64,000 bases of DNA from Anisakis pegreffii (Eukaryota > Nematoda > Chromadorea > Rhabditida > Anisakidae): NCBI GenBank assembly GCA_035041965.1, contig JAPYMA010000217.1, positions 124,001 through 188,000 of the forward strand. The letters run 5' to 3'. This document shows positions 27,327 through 42,992 of the stretch, piece after piece (the first letter of the stretch is position 1; the number at the start of each line of letters is the position of its first letter). The notes beneath the pieces are model-generated. The model did no database searches. It saw only the letters and a list, made by a program, of their open reading frames with translations, and had not been told where the DNA came from. Both the position numbers and the translations under genes were made by a program.

Positions 27327-29370
27327 TCGCCATATGCGCGTGTCAGCGGAAGGAGGGCGGAGTCACGATGCGTTGCGCGAGGTGAGATAAGGAGAGAACA
27401 ACCACTAGAGCAGATGAAAGACTAGAACGACATTAAAAGAAGTATTGCGTGGAAGTGAGGCAAACAGAGAACACTGATTGTGAGTAGAGCAAACAATATA
27501 CTTTAACAACATCATAAGATTTATTTATCCAGAGATGAAAAAAAAAGTGATAGCGATGAAACAATATTATGTACAATTATGTAGAAGTCATAATAATAAC
27601 GATGATAGTAATACCACAATAATAACGAAAACAATGACAATGACAATGAGAAAGGACCAAATAACAGCGATAATTATGAGGCCGTTCGATCGTTAGTTGT
27701 GATCCGAGCTTCTTTTCTGCTGTGGAGGCCCGACCTATCTACATAAGCTAGCATATACTGTACTCGAGATACGGCATAATTTCACACCACACAGCCGATT
27801 GGAGTAGCTGAGCGGAGGACTGATAAACGTATCCGCAATGTAAATGCGAATGGTTTATCAAGTTATGTATCAAGGAGTATAACTTGATGAAATGCATTTT
27901 TTCATATCGCTGCTAAACAATGACATGAGGGCATAATAATCGCAATATTGAGTAGCGAAACCTCCTATTTGTGCATATATCTCATCAAGGCGTTGTCGAT
28001 CTTCACGTAACGCGTGTTTTGCGCCTTATTCGAGCTCCTTGTTCTAGCTGACCAATGCGGTTAAGAAATTCCAAGTGACGCTTCTGCAGGAACATCAAAT
28101 ACGTGCTAAAGGTGGGCTTGCGAGGTGCACGCAGCTGCCTAAAAAGTACATTTCAAGTATGATGGACGTAAGGAGCATATTTGGTGAACTGAAAGTATAA
28201 AGATATGGTGGTGGTAGGTTATCTTGATAGAATTGAATAATATGATTCAGCTGCGTTGGTGGTGCGATTTTTAAGTTTGTAGCAGTTCCATCTACTGAGT
28301 GGTATCGACATCCAGAAGCGCTCAAAATATGTCGAGAACAGCAACAACTCCCTCGATGGCCAAGATGTCAAAGTGGGAGGTGGAACTCAATTGGATGGCG
28401 GCTGAGGTGGATTTTTCAACTCCACCTCCTAAGCGCAGCGAACATGGCCTGTAATTGTACAGAGTGTAAGGGTGGTTGATGAAGACCGGAAAGTAAAATT
28501 GGGTTCGGAGAAGTAATCAGAAAGCAATAAATCGTAAGAGTCACTAATGTACTCTTGAAAAAAAAAAAGAACTAACTTTTGGGCAACAGTGACAGCGCTA
28601 AGATGTGGTGAATCCATTGATGAATAACATCTCGTTCATTGTAAGTCAATGTTAAACCGAATATCCGCATATTCCGCAGAATGGCCTGTTGTAATAGAAA
28701 AAGCATCCTTTGACGGCTTCAGCACCAAAATTACCGCTCACCGCACTCATTATCGCTTCCTGAAAATCAGTTTGAACTATGCGGAACGAAAGGGAGCACC
28801 CCATTGTTTGCCACTGCTGAATCATTGCTGCAAAAATGATGGAATACGACTCCTTCGTTTTATTTTTCATCGCAGCATGCAGAAACGGTTCCCATTCATA
28901 TCCGGTGTCATTCCAAACTTGCAAAATGAATCTTACTGCTGTTTGATCGTAATTAAAAATAAGTGAAACTTCCACGTTTTGTCTCATTCAGAAGCAAAAA
29001 AAAAGGAAATGTACTCTGCAGTGAACCGTCAGAATTTGGTAAAATTCGCTAGGAGCAATGCTGAATGTTACATCAGACACCAATCGGAAGCCGCGGCAGT
29101 TTGACGTTCTCTGTTGGACGAAAAGGCAACGATTCCATGTATGGACATTACTCAAAACAAGGTAATTCATATGATAGAGAATTTTATTCTCTACAAAATG
29201 GTCACAATTCCTTCAATCATTCTGCAATGAATTACCCTCCAAAACGGTCCTTTTCCGATATACCATCCGTATGAATATTGCTCATTTCAGCGCTCAATCA
29301 CACGTTGACCTGTGATTGCGCATACTCTTCGCTGACTCCGCCCCTGCGCTCAGACGCGTTTGTATGGCGA
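27327..29370 (-). mobile_element. Decayed MULE (Mutator-like) DNA transposon with terminal inverted repeats
   Basis: The transposase reads on the minus strand. In order: SIAPSEFYQILTVHCRV (about 29075-29020); an exon-like block 28987-28652 with the MULE signature VQTDFQEAIMSAV followed by GCFFYYNRP; ERDVIHQWIHHILALSLLP (about 28635-28575); then RAPRKPTFSTYLMFLQKRHL (about 28120-28070); and a C-terminal block REDRQRLDEIYAQIGG (about 28010-27963) reached only by a frameshift near 28015. This is the MULE order: second catalytic Asp region, then the His/Trp region, then the C-terminal helical block. Imperfect inverted repeats bound it. The left end at 27327-27367 reads TCGCCATA then GGCGGAGTCA. 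The right end at 29333-29370 gives the same strings in reverse complement. The coding region is broken. Confidence 0.75.
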
Positions 29371-29651
29371 CTTTTACGACTTTTACGACTCGTACGACTT
29401 TTACAACCTTCTTTTGAAAGTTCAACAACTCAGTCCATTGGGTTCACGAAGTGAGGAAGAAATTCATTTGCGGAAAAACGGTAAATGTTCTGAGAGTAAG
29501 TAGAAGTCAGTATGAATTAATAGTTCAACAATAAGCGTTAGTGGGAAACAACACAGTGGAAATTTGGTTTAAAACTTCCCCGATTTGAAGTATCCTTTTG
29601 CAGTATTGTTACTAAATTCTTCATGGGAGATGATTTTGAATCAGGCTGAAT

Positions 29652-30625
29652 TAGGGTTTGCACGAAATCCCGGGATCTCGGAATCCCGGGATTTCAATTT
29701 CGATCCCGATCCCGGGAATTAACTTTTCAAAAATCCCGGGATCTCGGGATTTGATGAAGCAGGTCAATTTGTATGAATTTTGATAATTTGCCCATATTGA
29801 AGCAAGCCTTACTCATTACCAGTTCATTCATATGCAGTCATCTTTGTTGTTTGCCACCTATCATTGACAAACGGTCAAGGAAATAAACGCAAGTCAGACG
29901 AATGGCATGATCAATGACAGCTTGATGAACTTTTGCTCAACATTTCATTGAACATTCAACAGATTATTCTGCTCTCCATTAGATTAAATCACGTTGATTT
30001 GGATGGATTCCTATGTAAACTAATGGAGATGATCACATTTTATAATGAGAACCAACAGCAACTATTTTCAACGAAATTTTGAGTTGTTTCCTTCTATGTG
30101 ATTTGTTCAACTTCAATATTCCATCTGTTAATTGAAGTGCACGTTCTAAAGACTGCTAGTCTCTTTACTTCGCTGTTTGGAATAACCCAAATTTCTGAAA
30201 CGCCAGAATTCAACTGGTGTTAATAATGCCAGAAAATGGACTTGAAGCATTGTAAATAGGTGTTTGAGAATCAAGAACATCATATTCACATGCAACTGCA
30301 CTGTTATTAGCTTAGACCAGAGATGACAAGATGCCTTATAGTTAGCACAGAAACTGCATTATGCCTTCATGACCATTAGTATCATTATATGAAATATTAA
30401 TTTGAATTTGAATAATTTGTTTTCTTGTATTTGTTCAATGATTTGTTAAATTAACTCCTTTCTGATTAATTATGAACATATTGGTTCGAAAAATGTGTTT
30501 AAACAAGTCATGCATCGATATATCAAAAGTTGTTTAATGCCGGGATAATCCCGGGATCAAAAATCGATCCCGGGATTAAATCCCGGCCCCGGGATTGAAA
30601 AAACGTCGGGATTTTGCAAACCCTA
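29652..30625. mobile_element. hAT-type non-autonomous element, 974 bp, with 8-bp target duplication
   Basis: The ends are inverted repeats. The left starts TAGGGTTTGCACGAAATCCC and the right ends with the reverse complement pattern (TTTTGCAAACCCTA). CCCGGGAT-rich subterminal repeats occur at both sides (29670-29760 and 30540-30605). The element is flanked by a perfect 8-bp duplication GGCTGAAT at 29644-29651 and 30626-30633, the hallmark of the hAT superfamily. No transposase is encoded, so it must have been mobilised in trans. The perfect flanks suggest a fairly recent insertion. Confidence 0.95.
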
Positions 30626-30699
30626 GGCTGAATACTTGATTTTGATTTTTGCGTCACGTTATGAAATCGGTACTTTTGCTGATAGCGGGCGGCATCACG

Positions 30700-30780
30700 C
30701 CATAACAGATGCTCGTGTGTTCATAACAGATGAGCATATCTAGGTGAGACCTAGATATCTAGGTGAGATATCTAGGTCGA
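30700..30780. repeat. Short tandem/inverted repeat cluster around TATCTAGGT
   Basis: The unit TATCTAGGTGAG occurs at about 30737 and 30757, then a partial copy follows. Each is interleaved with its near reverse complement (ACCTAGATA). Just before it, CATAACAGATG is present twice (about 30701 and 30722). It may fold into a hairpin. No known class. Confidence 0.6.
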
Positions 30781-31199
30781 CATTGCTGGTCCTCGACTCT
30801 ATCAGTAGGAATTTACATTCGAAAGAGTTAGATCGGCTGGAACGAATTAATTCATTACTCATCGAGTGTTGTGGAAAAAGCGTCTTCCAGTTCGTGACCA
30901 ATTAGGATTACCACCGAATTTTCAAAATGAAATGTGTTCGTTCATAAAATGAAGTTTCACAGCATGCCGTAGTTTAGTTTGGTTGTTTGCACAACATTTG
31001 TAGATTTCATTTGCTTTCTGACGTATAAGTCTGAGTAAAAGCATAGTCGTGAGGTTACAGCTCGAGTTTACGTTTATTTCAACGATAATGCAGGAACATT
31101 GCAATCATAAAATAGTAACAACACAAACTTACGAGTTTTATCAAATTAATGGTACGCTTCCATCATGCGCAGTTCGCAGTAAAACACTCTTGACCAGTG

Positions 31200-32640
31200 G
31201 TTTTCGTAGGTAGTGACATTACTCATTTTAGGTAATTTGGTGGTGTCGGTGGGGGGGGGAGGAGTGGGTCGGGAAATTAGTATTTCGTGCAGTTGTTATG
31301 TTATGATAGAACTGTGATGATGTTTTTTCACTTGGGTATGTAAATGCAATTAGTTCATGACAGCGCTCTTCTTTCTCCCATTTTCAGAGTATCTCTAGCT
31401 CGTCTAGGCCTGAACAAAAGTCAGTCTTAAGTATTGTTCCTCGAGGAAAGGGATTCCCGACGGGGAGCGCTCCAACCGCGCAATTTGCTCCCTGACTTTT
31501 TTGGTGGGTAGCCCCCCCCCCTCGTCCAGTTTTCTCCCCGCGGAGACCCACTCCGGGCGATCCGCTCCCCGATTTTTTTTCTCGGGGACTTCCCTCCCCG
31601 TCCACTTTCGCTCTTCGTTGGAGAGGACGGGGAGCGCGTCGCACCTTCGCGAGCAATCGGCTCAAGATAGCGGAATGCCGCTGCAACACTTCCAATATTG
31701 TCTTGTTGAGTGTTGTGAAATGTGAGTATAAGGTGTTTAGCAGATCATTCATATGAACTCGTTATTCTCTCTTCTTCGGTTCTGCCGGGTTTTGCTGTTT
31801 GGTGGGTTATGCTGTTCAGGTATTTGGGCTAAGAGCGTGTTTTTTGCTGTATTAAGGCTTAGGCTTACTTGAGAGTTGACGGACAAACGAACTTGATTGA
31901 TTACGATCAAGAAAAAACAGTGCTAGCAAAAATCTCGCGTTGAGGTATTGGATTATTGGGGGCGTGAGTCACTGTAAAAGTGATACGATATTTGAGATGA
32001 TAAGATAGGATAAAACTGATGAATAAAACCAACGTTGTTGTTTTTATTTTATTGATATTGATTTGCACTTGGTTTTATTTGATTGATATAATGACATGAT
32101 GATAATAGCAACGATGATAATGATGCGTTTGATTTGTTCTTGTCTTCGTTATATTGATATTAATTCGCATTTGGTTTTTTTTTTCAATAAATGTGAATTA
32201 GAACAAGTAACATTGTGAGGTTTTTGAATGGTAGCAACATGTTATTTAAAGCTGTAGTCGTGGGGGCATTACCATTGAAAATCGATTTCATTTCACTCGC
32301 AAAGGTGCACATCGGGAGCGAAAATTCTATCTAAAAAGCTAAAACAGAATTTTGAAAAAAGCTACTTAAAGAATGAAGAAAAATCTTCAAAAAATTAGAG
32401 TTCTATTCAAAAGATTGGGCTGAAATGCCCCCGTCCCCCTATTTGGAAACACGGGGAGCGGTCATTCCCCGACGCCCCCATCACAATTCATTCCCCGGCT
32501 TTTTTGTGGGAACCCTCCCCCTCCCGTCCATTTTTCTCTCCGCGGGACCCCCCCCCCGTGCGAAAAACTGCTCCCCGACGAAGTCTTAAGTAGTCACAAT
32601 TGTCTCGTTAGTTAAACAGCAAAGCAACTGTTTCTCGCGA
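31200..32640 (+). repeat. Dispersed repeat, copy B, interrupted by a GC-rich insertion
   Basis: The flanks (31200-31433 and 32582 onward) align with the uninterrupted copy A at 17270-17580. Inside lies a 1,148-bp insertion, 31434-32581, bounded by an 11-bp direct repeat AGTCTTAAGTA (31423-31433 and 32582-32592). The insertion has GC-rich arrays at both ends (31450-31640 and 32430-32580). They are built of degenerate units such as CTCCCCG then TTTTTT then CCGTCCA then TTTTCTCCCCGCGG. The middle is AT-rich and shared with copy C. Confidence 0.7.
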
Positions 32641-33930
32641 GATTTTGGTTTCCTCTGGACACTATGAAAGCCGAATGAAAGCAACTTTCAGAAAATCATC
32701 ATGGTTTCATTTCTGGCTTTTAAACGTCGAGAGAATCAAGACTCCTTTGCATAAAATCAGTCTCATTTCCCATGATCACATTACCAGTTGTATCCTTAGA
32801 TCAGCCTCTCAGAACTCACCTAATATTGTAAGTTTTCCAGTTGTTTTCGTCCTCGAAGCAATGATTGTTTATATCAATCTCCTCATCAAAAAGTATGCAA
32901 AAGTGTTCGTATTTCATCACTTATTGTTGTTGGTTGTGGATATAAAAAGTTCACAAAAACTTTAAGTCATAATTTAAAATATTCAAAGTTTATGTCGAAA
33001 CTCATAACGAATAAAATTTATTGTACAAGTTTCTTCAACTGACGTCAACTGTTAATAAGCACAACTCGAAACTAAAGTAATCGATTTACTAAGCAATGAT
33101 CGGCCCAAATTAAGACCTACGGTAATCACAACAATTACTGTCACATTCCATCTTGCTCTTTCGTCATTCATTTACCGTTATCGAACTGCCGAAAACACTG
33201 AAGCATATAATAAACGTATCAAATGTATGGTGGCAAATATATACTGCACTAACAACCATAACAAATCCGAATTCATGAATTCACTTCTCTAAATCCAATG
33301 TACAATATGATTGATAGCAAAAATACAATGCGATTATGAAGTGCTTAGTCTGATAAAATGTTAATTGAATTACTAACAGGACAGAGATGAGAGAAGTGTA
33401 CAATTGAAAATCTGAACTTTTCCAGTGAAAACAGTGTTCGATTACAGATATGCAAACAGTGGGATATGAAGATTCGCCTAATCACCTCCTCACCTCCCCC
33501 TCCCGTCAATACCTCATTTATGTAGTTATTTCGTCCTTCGAAAAATATTGTGCCGTCCAAAATAATTGCCAATTATCATCTCATGGAATAGATTATATTA
33601 GATATATTGATCATTCAAATTTCGGATGGCTTCACGTATCCTCAGTGAATGTTTGACTACAATCAAATATCACATAATTGTTCATGCAGTGACTCACTGA
33701 ATGGCTGTAATGTATGTCATTTGCTGCGCAAAAGCTAAAGGCATTCATCAGACTGTTGTTTGATCGTATGTATATGCACATGGACAAATGCATAATATAA
33801 GCATTTATGGTAAATGCACATTATTTCCGGTCAAAAGTAACCCAGCGGCGAAACTCGCAAGGGCGAAACCTCCTGGACAAACTGCTGGGGCAAACCTTCC
33901 GTATGGCACAAGTGTAAAACTGCAAACCAT
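32641..33930. other. Spacer, no gene seen
   Basis: Open stretches at 32645-32965 (plus) and 33345-33572 (minus) have neither good splice borders nor any motif that I recognise. Confidence 0.45.
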
Positions 33931-33935
33931 ATCGC

Positions 33936-34045
33936 CAGTGTTGGGCGCGCTATCGAAGAACGATAGTGCGCTATCGCTATTCCGCTATCGAAAGGAAGTC
34001 CGCTATTCCGCTAATAGCGAAATAGCGCGCTATTGCCCAACACTG
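33936..34045. mobile_element. 110-bp hAT-type MITE
   Basis: Begins CAGTGTTGGGCGCGCTAT and ends with its imperfect reverse complement (AGCGCGCTATTGCCCAACACTG minus its first two bases). The interior is made of repeated CGCTATCG/TAGCG strings, so the whole element can fold on itself. Flanks are CATATCGC (33928-33935) and CATATCAC (34046-34053), a 7 of 8 match consistent with an 8-bp hAT target duplication. Confidence 0.85.
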
Positions 34046-34235
34046 CATATCACTGTAGGCACATGTGGTAAACATGAGGCAACAGTAAGAATATCAAACA
34101 AAAATAATTTCATATCTGCGGGAAAGAATAAGCATGAACAATCAATATTGAAAAACAATATGACAGTTTTAGTATATAGAAGACAATGATTGTGAAGAGA
34201 TGAATGTAAAATTCACGTTAGTTATTAATATCTAC

Positions 34236-34429
34236 CTGTTTCGGGATTATGAAAAATGTGCGCCCAAGCTAATGATGTTTTTGTTCCACATTTTTGGCAA
34301 ACTGTTCCATTCTGTTCTATAACCATCAGTTGTTTCATTCCTTTCTGTTCTTCGAGTCCTTTCTGGTGGAACCAACCTGCGGTTGATCGGGAGCGTTGCG
34401 GTTCATGAAATAAAATACCACCATAACAA
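34236..34429 (-). CDS. Isolated coding exon with half of a GATA-like zinc finger
   Basis: On the minus strand an acceptor (GTGATAG) opens a frame of about 65 codons ending at a GTAGAT donor. It contains GGILFHEPQRSRSTAGWFHQ and, at its end, CQKCGTKTSLAWAHIFHNP. The CxxCx4-5Sx1-2W spacing is that of the first half of GATA-type fingers (CxxCxTxxTxxW). The second CxxC pair would have to be in a downstream exon, which I could not find. The parent gene is unknown. Neighbouring minus-strand frame 34758-34576 (ITFPTRAGSASLLIERNDL) could be another exon of it. Exon quality is good, identity open. Confidence 0.5.
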
Positions 34430-35032
34430 CTATCACGTCAAAATTTGCGAATGCCCATGTGTGACATAATCAGTGTACCAGAAAAATTGTATTCAGTTCG
34501 GTATTTCGATGATTTTTTTTGAACTATTTTCTATAACACAAATAAGAAAAACAAAATCATTATAAAAAAGAAAAATTAAATTGGAATATGTAAATTGCTT
34601 GTTGCTCTTTCAATGACAACTTTTGCCTCCGTCACTTGTCTCTTCATTCTGCATGACAAATCGTTTCTTTCAATCAAAAGCGAAGCACTTCCAGCTCTTG
34701 TTGGGAATGTGATTCTTTTTAGCTTATTAGGTTTACTTGAAATGGTATTCTGTATCATTTTCTTGAAACTTAAATCATCTTACCAAAATCTTCAAATGAC
34801 TAACCAACCAACGGTAACCATCCTGCGGAAGCGGTCACATTAAGAATGCTTTTTAAGAAATCGGAGGGCGAATTGATTTCAGTGTAACAAAATCGATGGG
34901 ACGTAAAATAAGAACAGAATTTTTCGAAATGATGGATGTGTCGTCAATTCAGTGGATCGATTGGACTCGAAACATGATTAATTTTCCTGGAATGGCTTTC
35001 TTATTTCTCACGTCACATGCAAGTGCCCCTGT

Positions 35033-35076
35033 CCAGTACAGTCACCGGGCCAGAAGTGGCCCGGTGACTGTACTGG
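35033..35076. repeat. Perfect 20-bp inverted repeat with 4-base loop
   Basis: Left arm CCAGTACAGTCACCGGGCCA at 35033-35052, loop GAAG, right arm the exact reverse complement at 35057-35076. It is GC-richer than its surroundings. It could be a hairpin RNA, a recent foldback insertion or a regulatory palindrome. No flanking target duplication is visible. Confidence 0.95.
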
Positions 35077-35204
35077 AGAGCAAGTACAAAATACTGGAGA
35101 GGCAGGCTGCGGTCATCTTCCTCCTTCAGCATCTCTGAAATAATAAAGCAAACATCAGTACAGTAGATTATTACCTACTGGCATGTTGAATAGATTACTG
35201 TTTA

Positions 35205-35900
35205 CGAATACAAATTGATTCTCATAAATGTGCTGATTTGAAAAAAGTGTTTCACTCAATTTCTATGCCAAAACTTCTGTTCAAATTACATCTTTGTGGC
35301 GTACAACGATGTCTGTTTAATTAGGTTGTTTCCTTTTTGCATGTTCGTAAGCAGACTGTTATGATCGATAACATCACAACTTCGGTAAAACTAATAAAAT
35401 GGTGTTCCTCGAGGTACTACTGTTGGTGCATCGCTTTATTTCCTCATTTAAATCAGTGACCTATCTGATTGTTTATCAAATGTCCGTTATTGTTCTATGT
35501 TCGCTGAGGATGTTAGGATGTCTTCAGTATGAAACCATCATTCATTTAGGCGGCTATTGACAAAATCACTGAATGATCTAATAAAATTTGTTAGCAGTTT
35601 CAAGTGAAAAAACATCCCATTTTCTCAGATCACAACAACCCCGTCACCTAAGTCATCAACTCACCTATTCCAAAGTTATCAACTCACCTAATCTAATTCG
35701 TGAATTTAAGATCGATTTATTCCACCAGATTTCATTCCATGAATGCATTGAAAAAGATGCTAAGGATGCAAACCTACGAGACAATATGATACTTACCACT
35801 CGTATATATCAACATTATCGTAACTTTTCAAAACATACGTGCACCGCTCCAAATTATATTACGGTGCTTCAGTTTCGTCACTTCAAGGTAATAGCTAGGT
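35205..35900 (+). mobile_element. Non-LTR retrotransposon reverse transcriptase relic
   Basis: The plus strand reads DLKKVFHSISMPKLLFKL (about 35233), VVSFLHVRKQTVMIDN, CSSRGTTVGASLYFLI, ISDLSDCLSN and MFAEDVRMSS (near 35505). It continues in another frame with FHECIEKDAKDANLRDNMIL (about 35725-35790). This is the palm order of CR1/Jockey-type reverse transcriptases: D-x-KKAFD, then PQGSVLGPLLFLI, then the FADD box, here changed to FAED. In-frame stops and frameshifts make it inactive. Confidence 0.8.
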
Positions 35901-36037
35901 TCATTCAATTTATTGTAAATGTCCATTTGACCTGATTTTAATTATTACAATTTGCGCAACAACCATGTTGCTGTTCCTTTTTGTCTCAGTTTCTGTATAA
36001 TTAATAAATAAATACGAACGGCTAGCTGTTATTACAG

Positions 36038-36172
36038 ATGGTGCCCGTTGACCACATGTTCGACCCTTCCCCTTCCCCCGATTACGGCATCTTTATCGAT
36101 CTTCCTCACCGCCGTTATTTGTTGAATACAGTCGAAATAGAACTTGACTGGCATCAATCGAGTACTACCTAA
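36038..36172 (+). CDS. Possible small coding exon, unknown
   Basis: Directly after a TATTACAG acceptor lies ATG opening 44 codons: MVPVDHMFDPSPSPDYGIFI, followed by DLPHRRYLLNTVEIELDW. The amino-acid texture (Pro/Asp/aromatic, no low complexity) looks coding, unlike its surroundings. An acceptor abutting an ATG is the usual look of a trans-spliced nematode 5' end. I do not recognise the protein. No confirmed next exon, although a plausible one is at 36470-36619. Confidence 0.3.
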   Translation: MVPVDHMFDPSPSPDYGIFIDLPHRRYLLNTVEIELDWHQSSTT

Positions 36173-36469
36173 CACACTATTTTAATGTTACTGCAAAAAG
36201 TTAACCATTTGTTGCTAAAGACACGTTCATTCCTTAAAAAGTATACGACTTCACCGCAATGTCTGATCACGGAGGATTGCTCATTTCTAAACCACTATTT
36301 ATGCTTATTATTATAGTCATTTTCATGATGTGCATTCATTGAGGTGATCCTTCAACTGCCATGATATAAAAACAATATCCAATTATACCAACATTCAATT
36401 ATTTTTATTCTTTCAATTAATAAATATTAATTAGTGTCATAATAATATTGTTATTAATAAACAGCGCAG

Positions 36470-36619
36470 ATCCTTGACATCAAAACAGACTTGTTCAACA
36501 AACGGAATAATGCAAACGACTGGACTGGATTCGCTGGCAGCATTCATTTTGCGACATTCAATTGTGAAGTTAATATGCTTGCAATGAGACCGAAATGGCA
36601 ACAAAAATTTTGTGAATAA
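36470..36619 (+). CDS. Possible terminal coding exon, unknown
   Basis: After a GCGCAG acceptor the plus strand is open for 49 codons to TAA: ILDIKTDLFNKRNNANDWTG, then FAGSIHFATFNCEVNMLAMR, then a Trp/Cys-containing end. The composition is protein-like. It could be the last exon of the same unknown gene as 36038-36172, or the C-terminal remnant of the nearby LINE. I cannot decide which. Confidence 0.3.
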   Translation: MLDIKTDLFNKRNNANDWTGFAGSIHFATFNCEVNMLAMRPKWQQKFCE

Positions 36620-37930
36620 TTAGTGGGACGATTACATGAACGCATTAAACAAATACATATTTTGATGCAAATTTGCAAATATCAACTCATTTGCACTTCG
36701 AATGATACCAAAACAAGCATTCGACGATGTTCATTTAACTGTTGGAATGCTCTGAACAGTCACGAAGAGCTGAAATCCGAGCTTACAATTAGATGCAACA
36801 AAGTACATGAACTTCCCGTCGAGACTATAACTGAATGTACACAATCGCAGCTTATACTGAACTGCCGAATGCTATCATCGACATTAGTTCATAGTGACAT
36901 TAGCCGATCCCACAAGACAAATTAAACGAAAGCGCATAGAAACAAGATCTCAATTCGATAAAAGCTATGAATGGGAGTTTGAAACAAGAACGACGTCTTC
37001 AGACGTTCGGATCGTTGCGTTGAGAAAAAGAGATGAAGGAAAATGAAACATGAAGCGACTGATAGGCAAATATGGAACGCTAACAAATACTGCGCACAAC
37101 TATTGTACAAACTGATGTCTATGAGTGATCATGAAAGATGCATTAAACAATACGAATTGTAATTCAGAGTGCATATTTATTAAATATCGAACGACTCGCA
37201 ATAAGCAGCACACAAACGGAATCAGATGAATGAATAAATAAATAATTGTGCATTATCAATGGAAATATAATATGTTAGCGAGTAATCCATTGAGTCAACA
37301 TTCAACTGGTTCAATCCACCCATCAGAATGATTCGCGGTTACAAAGTAATCTTTTATCTGTATAATTCGGATGAATTTCATTCATAATTGAAAAACCAAA
37401 ATCATCAAAAAACAACTCCGAATTCATCCCCAATAAATGGTGAATATAAACGATACGTGAATAAAGTGTAATGAAAATTTAATAAGCGCTTGTGATTTTT
37501 GTGAAAATTGAATACTCACATCAGCGAATAAAGGATATAGCACGTTAACTAACTTCGATTCATCGCTTAAATGCCAATCAATCTCCAATCAGTTTTTGAT
37601 CAATCTAATTTAGTAGTCAAGTTTACCCAAAAAACCACATTTGTATTCGGAGGTGATAGATTTGTTCTCGAAATTAACGAATTATGTTAATGCTATAGAG
37701 AGATGTAGTGCTCAAATGCAGTAAGGGGTAAATGAAACCAAAAGAACTGATTATGAGCGAGTTTCTAAACAATGCAGTAAGTGGGGAGAAGGAATTATAA
37801 AAATCTAAATCATTCGAGACAATGCAAAACGACTGATGAATTAATTAAATTACCTTGCATTGTGACTGATGCGCTTGGGTTGGTTGCGTAGAGAAATGGG
37901 GAAAGAGCACTGGGCGAGAACTAGTGAACG
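36620..37930. other. Spacer and lim-9 3' region, no gene seen
   Basis: An open stretch of 100 codons (36623-36925, plus) follows directly after the possible exon but has no motif. The right part should hold the 3' UTR of the LIM gene, which is read on the minus strand. Confidence 0.4.
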
Positions 37931-37933
37931 CAT

Positions 37934-42965
<5,032 letters not shown>

Positions 42966-42992
42966 TTTAGAGGGATGCAATTCGTCTGATCG

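Noticed and set aside
31384..31752. 122-codon minus-strand ORF rich in Gly/Arg
   Set aside because: Lies over the GC-rich array of the inserted repeat and across its target-site boundary, so it cannot be an old gene.
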